64,000 bases of DNA from the NCBI GenBank assembly GCA_004028795.1, contig SAIW01000016.1, positions 1 to 64,000 of the forward strand, read 5' to 3'. Positions 1-7,109 of this stretch are shown piece after piece. Position 1 is the first letter of the stretch; each line of letters opens with the position of its first letter. The position numbers and the translations under genes were made by a program. Under the pieces are notes generated by a model. That model had not been told where the DNA came from, searched no databases, and saw only the letters and a list, made by a program, of their open reading frames with translations. The DNA is from Chitinophagaceae bacterium. Its GTDB lineage: Bacteria; Bacteroidota; Bacteroidia; Chitinophagales; Chitinophagaceae.

Positions 1-2
1 TA

Positions 3-3000
3 CACTTACAAGCTAATACACCAACAACAGGTACAGGTATCTGGCAACAGATAAGCGGACCGAATACCGGTGCATTCAGCAATCAAAACAATGCTTCAAC
101 TACAGTTAACGGTTTAATTGCAGGTACTTATTTATTTGCATGGAACATAAGCAACAATGTTTGTGCAAGTTCTGTTGATACGGTTCAAATCATTATTCAA
201 CCAACATTAATTAATGAAATTGATACAACCACTATCACTATTTGTTACGGGCAAACTGCAAAAGCAACAGGAAAAACAATTAACGGCGGTAATGGAATTT
301 ATAATTATCAATGGCAACAAAGTGCAGATGGTATTAGCTGGAATAATATTACTAATGCAGATTCTGCAAACTATACTTTTAAACCTTTAACGAATATTTT
401 TATAAGAAGAAATGTTTCATCGGGTGCATGTTTTAATACAAGTAGTATAACTGCAGTAAAAGTGCAGCAGGCAATTAATAACAATACCATTAGTTCAACA
501 CAAATTGTTTGTAAAAATGTTGCTGCTGATACATTAAGAGGCAATACACCAACAGGTGGTAATGGTATTTATAACTATCAATGGCAACAAAGCAGCGATA
601 GCATTTCATGGAACGATATTGCAGGAGCTGTAAGCAAAAATTATTTCGCAGGCATTCTTACACAAAAAACATTTTACAGAAGGATAATTACATCGGGTGC
701 ATGTGTAGCCAATCAGCAAAGCATCAGTAATATTATCAGTATTACGGTAAACCCTGATGCTGTTGCAGGTTTCAGTGTACAAACTTTACAAGCTTGTGAA
801 CCATTTAAGTTAGATAGTAATCTTATCAAAATCATTCCATCACCATATAATAAAAATTATACATGGTTATTGAATGATTCTATAATCAGCAATCAAAATT
901 ATTTCCCTGTCATCAGTTTAGGCAGCAATTATAGTAGCGTAAACATTCAATTAATTGCTTCAAGTATTTATAACTGTAAACCAGATACTGCTAAACAAAA
1001 CATAACAGTATTGCATAAGGCCAAAACCAACTTTACATTAAGTGACACTGTTGGTTGCGGACCATTAACAATCAACATAACTAATACAACAGGTAATACC
1101 GGTACATATAATTATGTATGGAATTTCGGTAACGGACAAACTTCAACACAACAGCAGCCGGGTAATATTTTTTTCAATTATTCAGTAAGCGGACATGATA
1201 CATCTTACATTATTTCACTGAAAGCAATGAATGTTTGTGATACTGTTTCAGCAATAAAAACTGTTACTGTTAAAAGAAAAGCACTTATCAATTTTACTGC
1301 AAATCCTTTAAGTGGTTGTTCTCCTTTAATTGTTCATTTTAATAATCAATCTGTTGGTGATAATGTTAGTTATAAATTTTTATTTGGCGATGGAACAGAT
1401 AGCGTAATTCAATCTCCGTCTGCATTTCAACATATTTATCATTCAGGTAGCAATACTGTTATTCCAACTGTTTTCATTGCACAAAACAATTGCGGCATTG
1501 ATAGTGTTTTCAACAATATCCGTATTCAACCAAATCCATCAATTATAAATATTAGTGCTGATAGTGCAGTATGCGGTAACACTATTGCTTTAATAAATCA
1601 AACCAAAAATGCCAATACTTTCATCTGGAATTTTGGCGATGGTAATTCAATTACAACGCATTCAACCAACGATACTATTAAACATATTTACACTTCGGCA
1701 GGCAATTATACAGTAAGTATAAAAATCAGTAATGGTTGTTCTGATACTACTATTTTCAGAAACTTTTATCTATATCAAAAGCCGGCACCATTATTTATTG
1801 CACCGATTAATATTTGTATCGGTGATAGTGTTTTATTCACTAATCAATCTGATACAACGAATACATTTAACTGGTTATTCGGAGATGGTACTACATCAAC
1901 TCAAATTAATCCTTTACACTTCTATCAAACAGCAGGTAATTATACAGTTTCATTAACTGCAACTAAACAATATGCTTACGCTTCCTGCAGTACAACAGTT
2001 TCTAAACCAATACATATAGTTGGCCAGAAAGCAGGGCGAATGCAGCTTTCAGACAGTATCAGTAATTGTCTTCCTTTTACTATTACTGCCATCAATAAAA
2101 GTGCAGTAACAACCAATACTGTTTGGAATTTCGGCGATGGCAACAATGCAACGGGAGATTCTGTTCAACATGCATACAATAATAACGGCCAATTTAAAAT
2201 CAACATGAAAGCAACATCAACAGGTGGCTGTGTATATGTTGATAGCGGCTACGTTCGTATTACTTCACCTACCGGAAACTTACAAACACATGCAGGTTAT
2301 AATTGTGTGAACAGCAATATTGTATTTACAGCTTCAACCAATAATACAGATTCTATTAAATGGAATTTCGGCGATAGCAGTATCATCACTTCCACACTTA
2401 ATAATATTAAACACAGTTATACAAAAGCAGGTACTTACTTTGTTACCGCACAATTAATAAATAAGCAAGGTTGCACAGTTAAGCTACCGGTTGTTGATAC
2501 CGTTACAGTTGATGCAGTTACCGCCAACTTTAACATAACAGCAGATTATGAATGCGGTAAAACAACTTATCATTTAACAGATTCAAGCAGTGCCTACTAT
2601 GGTACAACTGATTTATTATGGAAAGTAAATAATATTCCCGCAGGTAATACCAAATCAATTAATCCGGTTTATACATCAGATGGCAATCATGCAGTGGTAT
2701 TATTTGCCCATTCTTCAACAGGTTGTATTGATTCTGCCAAAGCCAATCTGAATGTATTTGTGCATCAGTTTCCGCAGGCAACTATTAATGGTATTGCAGA
2801 TGCCTGCAAGTCTGTACTGTTAAGTCTTGGCTCTTCTGTTGTTTCAAGAGATTCTGTTTTCTATCGTTTGTGGGATTTAGGAAACGGCTCTACTTCAAAA
2901 GATACAATGGTACAGGTTACTTATTTCAGTGCAGGTAGTTATTCAGTTAAATTTACTGTTGGCACTGTAAACAAATGTTATGATAGTGCCATGAAAGCTT

Positions 3001-4010
3001 TAAGTGTTCACCCCGAGCCTGCAATTACCCTACAGCAACCATTACGAATTTGTAAAGGAGATACAGCCACATTAATTGCAAATGGTGCAGCAAGTTATAT
3101 ATGGAAAGATGCTGCTAATAATATCATCTGTACTAACTGCGACAGCATTAAAGTAAAACCTTCAACTAATACCACTTACAATGTAATAGGTTATAGCCAA
3201 TATGGTTGTAGTAATGTAAACAATGCAACCATAAATGTGGTACAGCCTTTTGTTATGCAGGCTTCTAATAACGATAGTATTTGTGTTGGTAAAACTGTTC
3301 AGTTGTTTGCAAGAGGTGGTAATACTTTCAATTGGTATCCTTCAACAGGTTTAAATACAACAACAGGGCAAACTGTTTTTGCTAAACCACTTACCACAAC
3401 CACATATCATGTTATCGGTAAAGATGCTTACGGTTGTTTTGCAGATACATCAACCATAACCATTAAAGTTGGTGATGCTACTAAACTGAATATTGGTAAA
3501 GACACTGTGCTGATGGCAGGTAATACTTACACATTCAATCCCGTAACATCAAGAAATGATATTGTTAAGTGGGATTGGAAAGGTGCTGCTTTCAGTTGTA
3601 ATAATTGCAGTACACCAACAGCAAAAATTATTTATGATGAATGTATCAGTTGTACTGCTACCAACACTTTCGGTTGTGTAAGCACCGATACTACTTGTAT
3701 TAAAACATTCTGCCCTACAGCAGAAGTATTTGTACCGAATGCATTTACACCGGATGGCGATGGTATTAATGATAAGTTAGTTGTACAGGGAAAAGGTATT
3801 AAACAGGTAAAAAGTTTCAGGGTATTTAACCGTTGGGGTGAATTGGTTTTTGAAAGAACCAACTTTAATGTTGGCGACCCTGCTTATGGTTGGGATGGAA
3901 CCGTAAGAGGTAAAGCAGCTTCACCTGATATATATGTGTATGTGTGTGAAGTTATTTGTGAGAAAGGCTACCCTGCTGTATTTAAAGGCAATACAGCTAT
4001 ATTGAAATGA
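3..4010 (+). CDS. Giant PKD-repeat surface protein with gliding/T9SS C-terminal domain (5' truncated)
   Basis: The reading frame is open to the left edge, so the true start lies upstream; the GTG at 462 is internal. The visible part starts with Ig-like modules, two of which are tandem copies 90 codons apart (conserved YQWQQS). About eight PKD-like modules follow, with WNFGDG, FLFGDG, WLFGDG and WDLGNG cores. The last ~95 residues form a gliding-motility/T9SS type B sorting domain (PNAFTPDGDGIND, then FNRWGELVFE and GWDG). Proteins of this architecture (SprB-like adhesins) are exported by the type IX system and attached to the cell surface. A PorP/SprF gene follows, the usual partner. Cys pairs and Asn/Ser/Thr richness suit an extracellular protein. 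The ligand cannot be predicted. Confidence 0.93.
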   Translation, partial: HLQANTPTTGTGIWQQISGPNTGAFSNQNNASTTVNGLIAGTYLFAWNISNNVCASSVDTVQIIIQPTLINEIDTTTITICYGQTAKATGKTINGGNGIYNYQWQQSADGISWNNITNADSANYTFKPLTNIFIRRNVSSGACFNTSSITAVKVQQAINNNTISSTQIVCKNVAADTLRGNTPTGGNGIYNYQWQQSSDSISWNDIAGAVSKNYFAGILTQKTFYRRIITSGACVANQQSISNIISITVNPDAVAGFSVQTLQACEPFKLDSNLIKIIPSPYNKNYTWLLNDSIISNQNYFPVISLGSNYSSVNIQLIASSIYNCKPDTAKQNITVLHKAKTNFTLSDTVGCGPLTINITNTTGNTGTYNYVWNFGNGQTSTQQQPGNIFFNYSVSGHDTSYIISLKAMNVCDTVSAIKTVTVKRKALINFTANPLSGCSPLIVHFNNQSVGDNVSYKFLFGDGTDSVIQSPSAFQHIYHSGSNTVIPTVFIAQNNCGIDSVFNNIRIQPNPSIINISADSAVCGNTIALINQTKNANTFIWNFGDGNSITTHSTNDTIKHIYTSAGNYTVSIKISNGCSDTTIFRNFYLYQKPAPLFIAPINICIGDSVLFTNQSDTTNTFNWLFGDGTTSTQINPLHFYQTAGNYTVSLTATKQYAYASCSTTVSKPIHIVGQKAGRMQLSDSISNCLPFTITAINKSAVTTNTVWNFGDGNNATGDSVQHAYNNNGQFKINMKATSTGGCVYVDSGYVRITSPTGNLQTHAGYNCVNSNIVFTASTNNTDSIKWNFGDSSIITSTLNNIKHSYTKAGTYFVTAQLINKQGCTVKLPVVDTVTVDAVTANFNITADYECGKTTYHLTDSSSAYYGTTDLLWKVNNIPAGNTKSINPVYTSDGNHAVVLFAHSSTGCIDSAKANLNVFVHQFPQATINGIADACKSVLLSLGSSVVSRDSVFYRLWDLGNGSTSKDTMVQVTYFSAGSYSVKFTVGTVNKCYDSAMKALSVHPEPAITLQQPLRICKGDTATLIANGAASYIWKDAANNIICTNCDSIKVKPSTNTTYNVIGYSQYGCSNVNNATINVVQPFVMQASNNDSICVGKTVQLFARGGNTFNWYPSTGLNTTTGQTVFAKPLTTTTYHVIGKDAYGCFADTSTITIKVGDATKLNIGKDTVLMAGNTYTFNPVTSRNDIVKWDWKGAAFSCNNCSTPTAKIIYDECISCTATNTFGCVSTDTTCIKTFCPTAEVFVPNAFTPDGDGINDKLVVQGKGIKQVKSFRVFNRWGELVFERTNFNVGDPAYGWDGTVRGKAASPDIYVYVCEVICEKGYPAVFKGNTAILK
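201..750 (+). repeat. Tandem duplication of a 270-bp Ig-like module inside the adhesin gene
   Basis: The block around 281-470 recurs at 551-740 with an exact 270-bp (90-codon) offset. Both copies read through a shared NGIYNYQWQQS core, a SGACxxN segment and similar flanks. Nucleotide similarity is high in the core, so duplication or gene conversion is recent relative to the PKD modules downstream. More copies may lie left of the window. Confidence 0.75.
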
Positions 4011-4027
4011 TGATTAATGAAATGCAC

Positions 4028-4113
4028 CGTCATTTCGAAGGTTCTTGCCGAGAAATCTCTTGGTTACGATGATGAGATTTCTCGTTGGGCACGAACCCAA
4101 TCTCGAAATGACG
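4028..4113. repeat. Palindromic dispersed repeat, family A, copy 1
   Basis: Imperfect inverted repeat. The left arm begins CGTCATTTCGAAGGTTC and runs to GAGAAATCTC; the right arm begins GAGATTTCTCGTTGGGC and ends TCTCGAAATGACG. It lies just after the stop of the adhesin gene. Related copies are at 5837-5962, 6226-6309 and 7009-7096. REP-like extragenic palindrome; a role as RNA hairpin or terminator is possible. Confidence 0.8.
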
Positions 4114-4120
4114 AAAAAAA

Positions 4121-4145
4121 GATTGCTTCGTTCCTCGCAATGACG
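4121..4145 (-). repeat. Half-copy of family B repeat (CGTCATTGCGAGGAACGAAGC)
   Basis: On the minus strand this reads CGTCATTGCGAGGAACGAAG followed by CAATC. The same arm opens the elements at 31784-31825 and 34233-34302. It abuts a family A copy, and both families share the GTCATTnCGA end, so they may be related palindromic elements. Confidence 0.7.
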
Positions 4146-4172
4146 AAACAAATAATAAAACATGAAACATTG

Positions 4173-4278
4173 GTTAACTCATAAAGCACCTCATTTGTTT
4201 CGGTCACGATGAAATCGTGATTGGAAAAATGCGAAGCATATTTTTCCAAAGAAAGAAATGCAGTGCTGTTGAGTTAAC
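4173..4278. repeat. Nested palindrome with cloverleaf-like folding potential
   Basis: The outer arms are GTTAACTCATAAAGCAC (4173-4189) and GTGCTGTTGAGTTAAC (4263-4278). Inside are two separate hairpins: CACGAT-GAA-ATCGTG near 4205-4219 and GGAAAAATGC-GAA-GCATATTTTTCC at 4223-4247. The whole could fold as a three-way junction 5' of the PorP/SprF gene. No second copy was recognised in the window. It lacks tRNA landmarks. Confidence 0.55.
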
Positions 4279-4303
4279 AAAGCCACACGGCTATGAGTGA
4301 AAA

Positions 4304-5332
4304 ATGAAAACAAGGTGGTTATACATATTATCTATTTTACTGTGCATAGCAACTACAACAGCTATCGCACAAGACCTTACTTTTTCTCAATTCTATGAAC
4401 AGCCTTTATTAAGAAACCCTGCACTCTCAGGCGTTTTTACAGGCGACTTAAGAATTGCAGCTGCTTACCGCGACCAATGGAGCAGCTTCACCATACCATT
4501 CCGTACAGCAGCATTAAGTATTGAAAATAAAATACCTGTAGGCAAAGCCAATGATGTGTTTACCATTGCAGGGCAATTCAGTTTAGATGCTGCGGGTGAT
4601 ATTCAGTTAAAAAGAACACAACTGTTACCCGCATTATGTTTTCATAAATCATTAAGCGATGATAAAGACACTTACTTATCCATTGCATTTATGGGCGGGC
4701 CTGTGTTCAGTCAGTTTGACCCTACCTTATTAAAATTCGGTGATCAATATGTTGGCGGTGCTTATAGTTCATCCAATGCTACTGCACAACCTATTAAAGG
4801 CAGCGGTTATACTTATTGGGATTTGAATACCGGCATTTGTTTCAGTACCAGCTTTAATGAAGATGGCAGAATGTACATTGGTGCAAGTATGGCACATGTA
4901 AACAACCCTGTTATACATTCTGTTACCGGCGTTATTGATAATTTTTTAATGCCGAAGTACACATTGAATTTTGGTATTAATACGCCCGTAAGTACTACAG
5001 CCCGTGTAATTGCCTTTGCGGATTACTTTGCTCAAAACGGCCACAGGCAACTGTTAGGTGGTTTTTTATACGGTTGGGATATTCAGAAATATTATGATAC
5101 CAACCCTTTTACTTTTTATATAGGCAGTTTTGTAAGATGGAATGATGCCATAATACCTGTGGTAAAAATGGATATGAATCATATAACCATCGGCATCAGT
5201 TACGATGCCAATTACAGCAAACTCAATACAGTCTCCAATTGGCGTGGCGGTTTAGAACTAACTGCCTCCTATACAGGTTTTTTAAAAGTCCGCAACAGCA
5301 CTTTAGATAAGGTAAGGTGTGTGAAGTTTTAG
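4304..5332 (+). CDS. PorP/SprF family type IX secretion system membrane protein
   Basis: A 342-residue protein with an N-terminal signal peptide ending TAIAQ. The family signature follows at once: DLTFSQFYEQPLLRNPALSGVFTGD (residues ~24-48), then YRDQWSSF. The rest alternates short beta strands, as expected of an outer-membrane barrel. In Flavobacterium johnsoniae the homologue SprF is needed to secrete the adhesin SprB; paralogues next to large gld-CTERM proteins are thought to serve their neighbour. Here it lies ~290 bp downstream of the PKD adhesin on the same strand, so it is probably the dedicated partner of that protein. Confidence 0.9.
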   Translation: MKTRWLYILSILLCIATTTAIAQDLTFSQFYEQPLLRNPALSGVFTGDLRIAAAYRDQWSSFTIPFRTAALSIENKIPVGKANDVFTIAGQFSLDAAGDIQLKRTQLLPALCFHKSLSDDKDTYLSIAFMGGPVFSQFDPTLLKFGDQYVGGAYSSSNATAQPIKGSGYTYWDLNTGICFSTSFNEDGRMYIGASMAHVNNPVIHSVTGVIDNFLMPKYTLNFGINTPVSTTARVIAFADYFAQNGHRQLLGGFLYGWDIQKYYDTNPFTFYIGSFVRWNDAIIPVVKMDMNHITIGISYDANYSKLNTVSNWRGGLELTASYTGFLKVRNSTLDKVRCVKF

Positions 5333-5385
5333 GAGGTTTTCAAATGAGAAGTTTTGGATATATTTGGATTACAGCTATACTGACA

Positions 5386-5814
5386 ATGGACAAAAAAGAT
5401 TTAGTAAATATCTTCGACAATATTTTAAAACCAAATGGATTTAAACGAAAAGGTAATTATTGGCGACTTGATGGTGACGAACTAATTAAAATAGTAAATC
5501 TTCAAAAATCTCAATGGGGCAATCAATATTATATTAATTATGGTTTCGACTTTAAAGACCTACAATATAATAAAGTAGCGATGCATATTTACAGAAGAAT
5601 TATATCGACAGATATAAATGAAAGTAATGTTCTTGACTTTGGAAAAAATTTTTTAGGCGACAGAATAAAAGTGATTGAAGGGCTACTGAAAAACATACTT
5701 GAAATATTTAATAATAATGACTCAATAGCAGACTTGCTTAAAAATATTAAACAACGATCGCATCTTAATGACGTTCCACTTAAAGTGAAAGAATTTCTTG
5801 GTATCAAGACCTAA
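5386..5814 (+). CDS. DUF4304 domain-containing protein
   Basis: About 142 residues, no signal peptide. The sequence MDKKDLVNIFDNILKPNGFK opens the domain as in DUF4304 proteins, followed by KRKGNYWRL and INLQKSQWGNQYYINYGF. The function of this family is not known. I chose the start at 5386 because the domain begins there. An in-frame ATG at 5344 is preceded at 5331-5337 by AGGAGGT, an unusually good Shine-Dalgarno match for this phylum, and would add 14 residues. The gene lies directly after the PorP/SprF gene but looks unrelated to it; family members occur sporadically in many phyla. Confidence 0.75.
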   Translation: MDKKDLVNIFDNILKPNGFKRKGNYWRLDGDELIKIVNLQKSQWGNQYYINYGFDFKDLQYNKVAMHIYRRIISTDINESNVLDFGKNFLGDRIKVIEGLLKNILEIFNNNDSIADLLKNIKQRSHLNDVPLKVKEFLGIKT

Positions 5815-5836
5815 AGCATGGCTTATAATTGATAAT

Positions 5837-5962
5837 CGTCATTTCGAAGGTTTCTTCACAGCAATGTTTCTCGCAGAGGACATTGCGTAAACACGTTAAC
5901 AAAAAACAATGTCCCTTGCAGGAGACATTTTTTAGAAGCAGAAACCCAATCTCCAAATGACG
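5837..5962. repeat. Family A palindrome, copy 2, interrupted
   Basis: The outer ends CGTCATTTCGAAGG (left) and CCAATCTCCAAATGACG (right) match the other family A copies. The middle is replaced by a segment starting CTTCACAGCAATGTTTCTCG (from 5854) that contains its own CAATGT...ACATTG hairpins. The same segment recurs at 6131-6168, so this looks like one small element inside another. Confidence 0.65.
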
Positions 5963-5988
5963 GTATAAAATGTTGCTATAAAATACTG

Positions 5989-6030
5989 CAGTACAAGTGA
6001 GTGACACAACGAAGATGCCACGAAGAAAAA
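5989..6030 (+). repeat. Dispersed repeat, family C (GTACAAGTGAGTGACACAAC), copy 1
   Basis: Reads GTACAAGTGAGTGACACAAC then GAAGATGCCACGAAG. Related copies: 15988-16026 and 58443-58483 on the same strand, and a more diverged one at 19738-19770 on the other strand. All are intergenic. Confidence 0.65.
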
Positions 6031-6040
6031 ATGTTGACTT

Positions 6041-6131
6041 AAAAAATTACATTACAAACCAATAGCCGATTAACTGACATAATATACCAATTACAAGCCC
6101 TGCATAAATCTCAAAGTTGGTATGGCTGTTT
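6041..6131 (-). pseudogene. Decayed duplicate of the 3' end of the adjacent PAP2-like gene
   Basis: About 90 bases match 6315-6404 with six differences. On the minus strand the fragment still reads in frame as HTNFEIYAGLVIGILCQLIG followed by YWFVM and a stop; the intact gene has Ala in place of the Val and the second-last Ile. Three of the five codon changes are synonymous, suggesting it once belonged to a functioning paralogue. It breaks off exactly where the CTTCACAGCAATG element starts (6131). Confidence 0.8.
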
Positions 6132-6168
6132 TCTTCACAGCAATGTCTCTCGCAGAGGATATTGCGTC
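6131..6168 (+). repeat. Short element, second copy of the CTTCACAGCAATGT segment
   Basis: Matches 5852-5888 with only a few differences (TCTTCACAGCAATGTYTCTC, then GCAGAGGAYATTGCGT). In each place it interrupts another recognisable sequence: a family A palindrome, or a duplicated gene end. Confidence 0.6.
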
Positions 6169-6225
6169 ACTTCACCAAATAAAATACGCTCATTCCAAAC
6201 AATTCATTTATTTTAATCCATAACC

Positions 6226-6309
6226 GTCATTTCGAGGTTCGTGCCGAGAAATCTCATCTTATATAACTAAAAGATTTCTCGTTGGGCAGGAACCCAATCT
6301 CGAAATGAC
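6226..6309. repeat. Family A palindrome, copy 3
   Basis: Complete copy with arms CGTCATTTCGAGGTTCGTGC...GAGAAATCTC and AGATTTCTCGTTGGGC...TCTCGAAATGACA. It separates the gene remnant from the stop codon of the intact PAP2-like gene. Confidence 0.8.
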
Positions 6310-6319
6310 ACTATAAAAA

Positions 6320-6970
6320 TTACATTACAAACCAATAACCGATTAACTGGCATAATGCACCAATTGCAAGCCCTGCATAAATTTCAAAGTTGGTATGGCT
6401 GTTTAAAATTAATCTGCTTGTGCAAACAATTCCTGCTATTATCGTAGCAATACCTATTTCAATGTATAACGGTGTTTGATAAAAGAAAGAGCATAAAACG
6501 ATGGCTGTTACTGCTCCGCCCATAGCCAACGCATGTAAACTTATTTTAATAAAATTGTTGAGTATTAAACCTGCTACCGTACTCATAAAAATACCGAAGT
6601 AAAAAAACTTCAATGCTTCGGGCTGGTCTTTCATATTACGGCTTAAATAATACATCCACCAGTAAAAGAACATGGTTATTACATAAGGAATAATACGTTC
6701 TTTTTGTGTTCTTAAGAAAATGCTCTTCGTTAAATCTAACTTCCATAATAAAAACACCGCAAAGGCAGGAAAGAAAGCCGTCATCCAGAAAGTGCTGAAT
6801 AATTTAAGTTTTAATTGCCAGGAGGTAATGCCTGCAAACTCATACGGAAACTGCCAAGCCAAAAAAAATATAATGTAAGTTGGGATGAATAAAGGATGTA
6901 ACAGGTATGAAACCAACTTTGCAAATAATGCTGTTAGTTTATTGGGTTGATATGCTATTGCTTCATTCAT
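6320..6970 (-). CDS. PAP2-related integral membrane protein
   Basis: 216 residues with about six hydrophobic segments. Degenerate type 2 phosphatidic-acid-phosphatase motifs can be lined up: KERIIPY (~92-98) for KxxxRP, SLHALAMGG (~147-155) for PSGH, and SRLILNSHTNFEIYAG (~187-202) for SRxxxxxHxxxD, with Glu in place of Asp. Family members remove phosphate from lipid-linked substrates such as undecaprenyl pyrophosphate, but the weak motifs leave activity uncertain. It is monocistronic, flanked on both sides by palindromic repeats, and a fragment of a second copy of its 3' end lies just downstream. Confidence 0.75.
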   Translation of the reverse strand: MNEAIAYQPNKLTALFAKLVSYLLHPLFIPTYIIFFLAWQFPYEFAGITSWQLKLKLFSTFWMTAFFPAFAVFLLWKLDLTKSIFLRTQKERIIPYVITMFFYWWMYYLSRNMKDQPEALKFFYFGIFMSTVAGLILNNFIKISLHALAMGGAVTAIVLCSFFYQTPLYIEIGIATIIAGIVCTSRLILNSHTNFEIYAGLAIGALCQLIGYWFVM

Positions 6971-7008
6971 TTTTATATCACTAATTAAAGCTAATTACAC
7001 GAATGACT

Positions 7009-7096
7009 GTCATTTCGAAGGTTCGTGCCTGAGAAATCTCTTTGTTATTAATTGATGAGATTCCTCGTTGGGCATGAACCCAATCTCGGAATGACA
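7009..7096. repeat. Family A palindrome, copy 4
   Basis: TGTCATTTCGAAGGTTCGTG with GAGAAATCTC opposite GAGATTCCTCGTTGGGC with TCTCGGAATGACA. It fills the gap between the 3' end of rpoN and the start of the PAP2-like gene, both on the minus strand. Confidence 0.8.
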
Positions 7097-7109
7097 ACCA
7101 AGAGTTCAT

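Larger units (their letters stand above)
5815..6319. other. 505-base intergenic region made largely of repeats and a gene remnant
   Basis: No intact gene is visible. From left to right it holds a family A palindrome interrupted by another element (5837-5962), a GTACAAGTG-type repeat (5989-6030), a truncated duplicate of the 3' end of the next gene (6041-6131), a second copy of the interrupting element (6131-6168) and a further family A palindrome (6226-6309). Short open frames here are built from repeat sequence and I do not call them. Confidence 0.8.

Noticed and set aside
462-464. GTG at 462 as the start of the PKD protein
   Set aside because: The same frame is open to the window edge and encodes another copy of the repeat module upstream, so this codon is internal.
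4064-4249. Minus-strand open frame of 61 codons
   Set aside because: It is built entirely from family A/B repeats and the nested palindrome.
4173-4278. tRNA gene
   Set aside because: The region has cloverleaf-like pairing but lacks a 7-base acceptor stem, D-loop and T-loop signatures.
5804-6007. Minus-strand open frame of 67 codons
   Set aside because: Composed of the interrupted palindrome; no protein-like pattern or supporting context.
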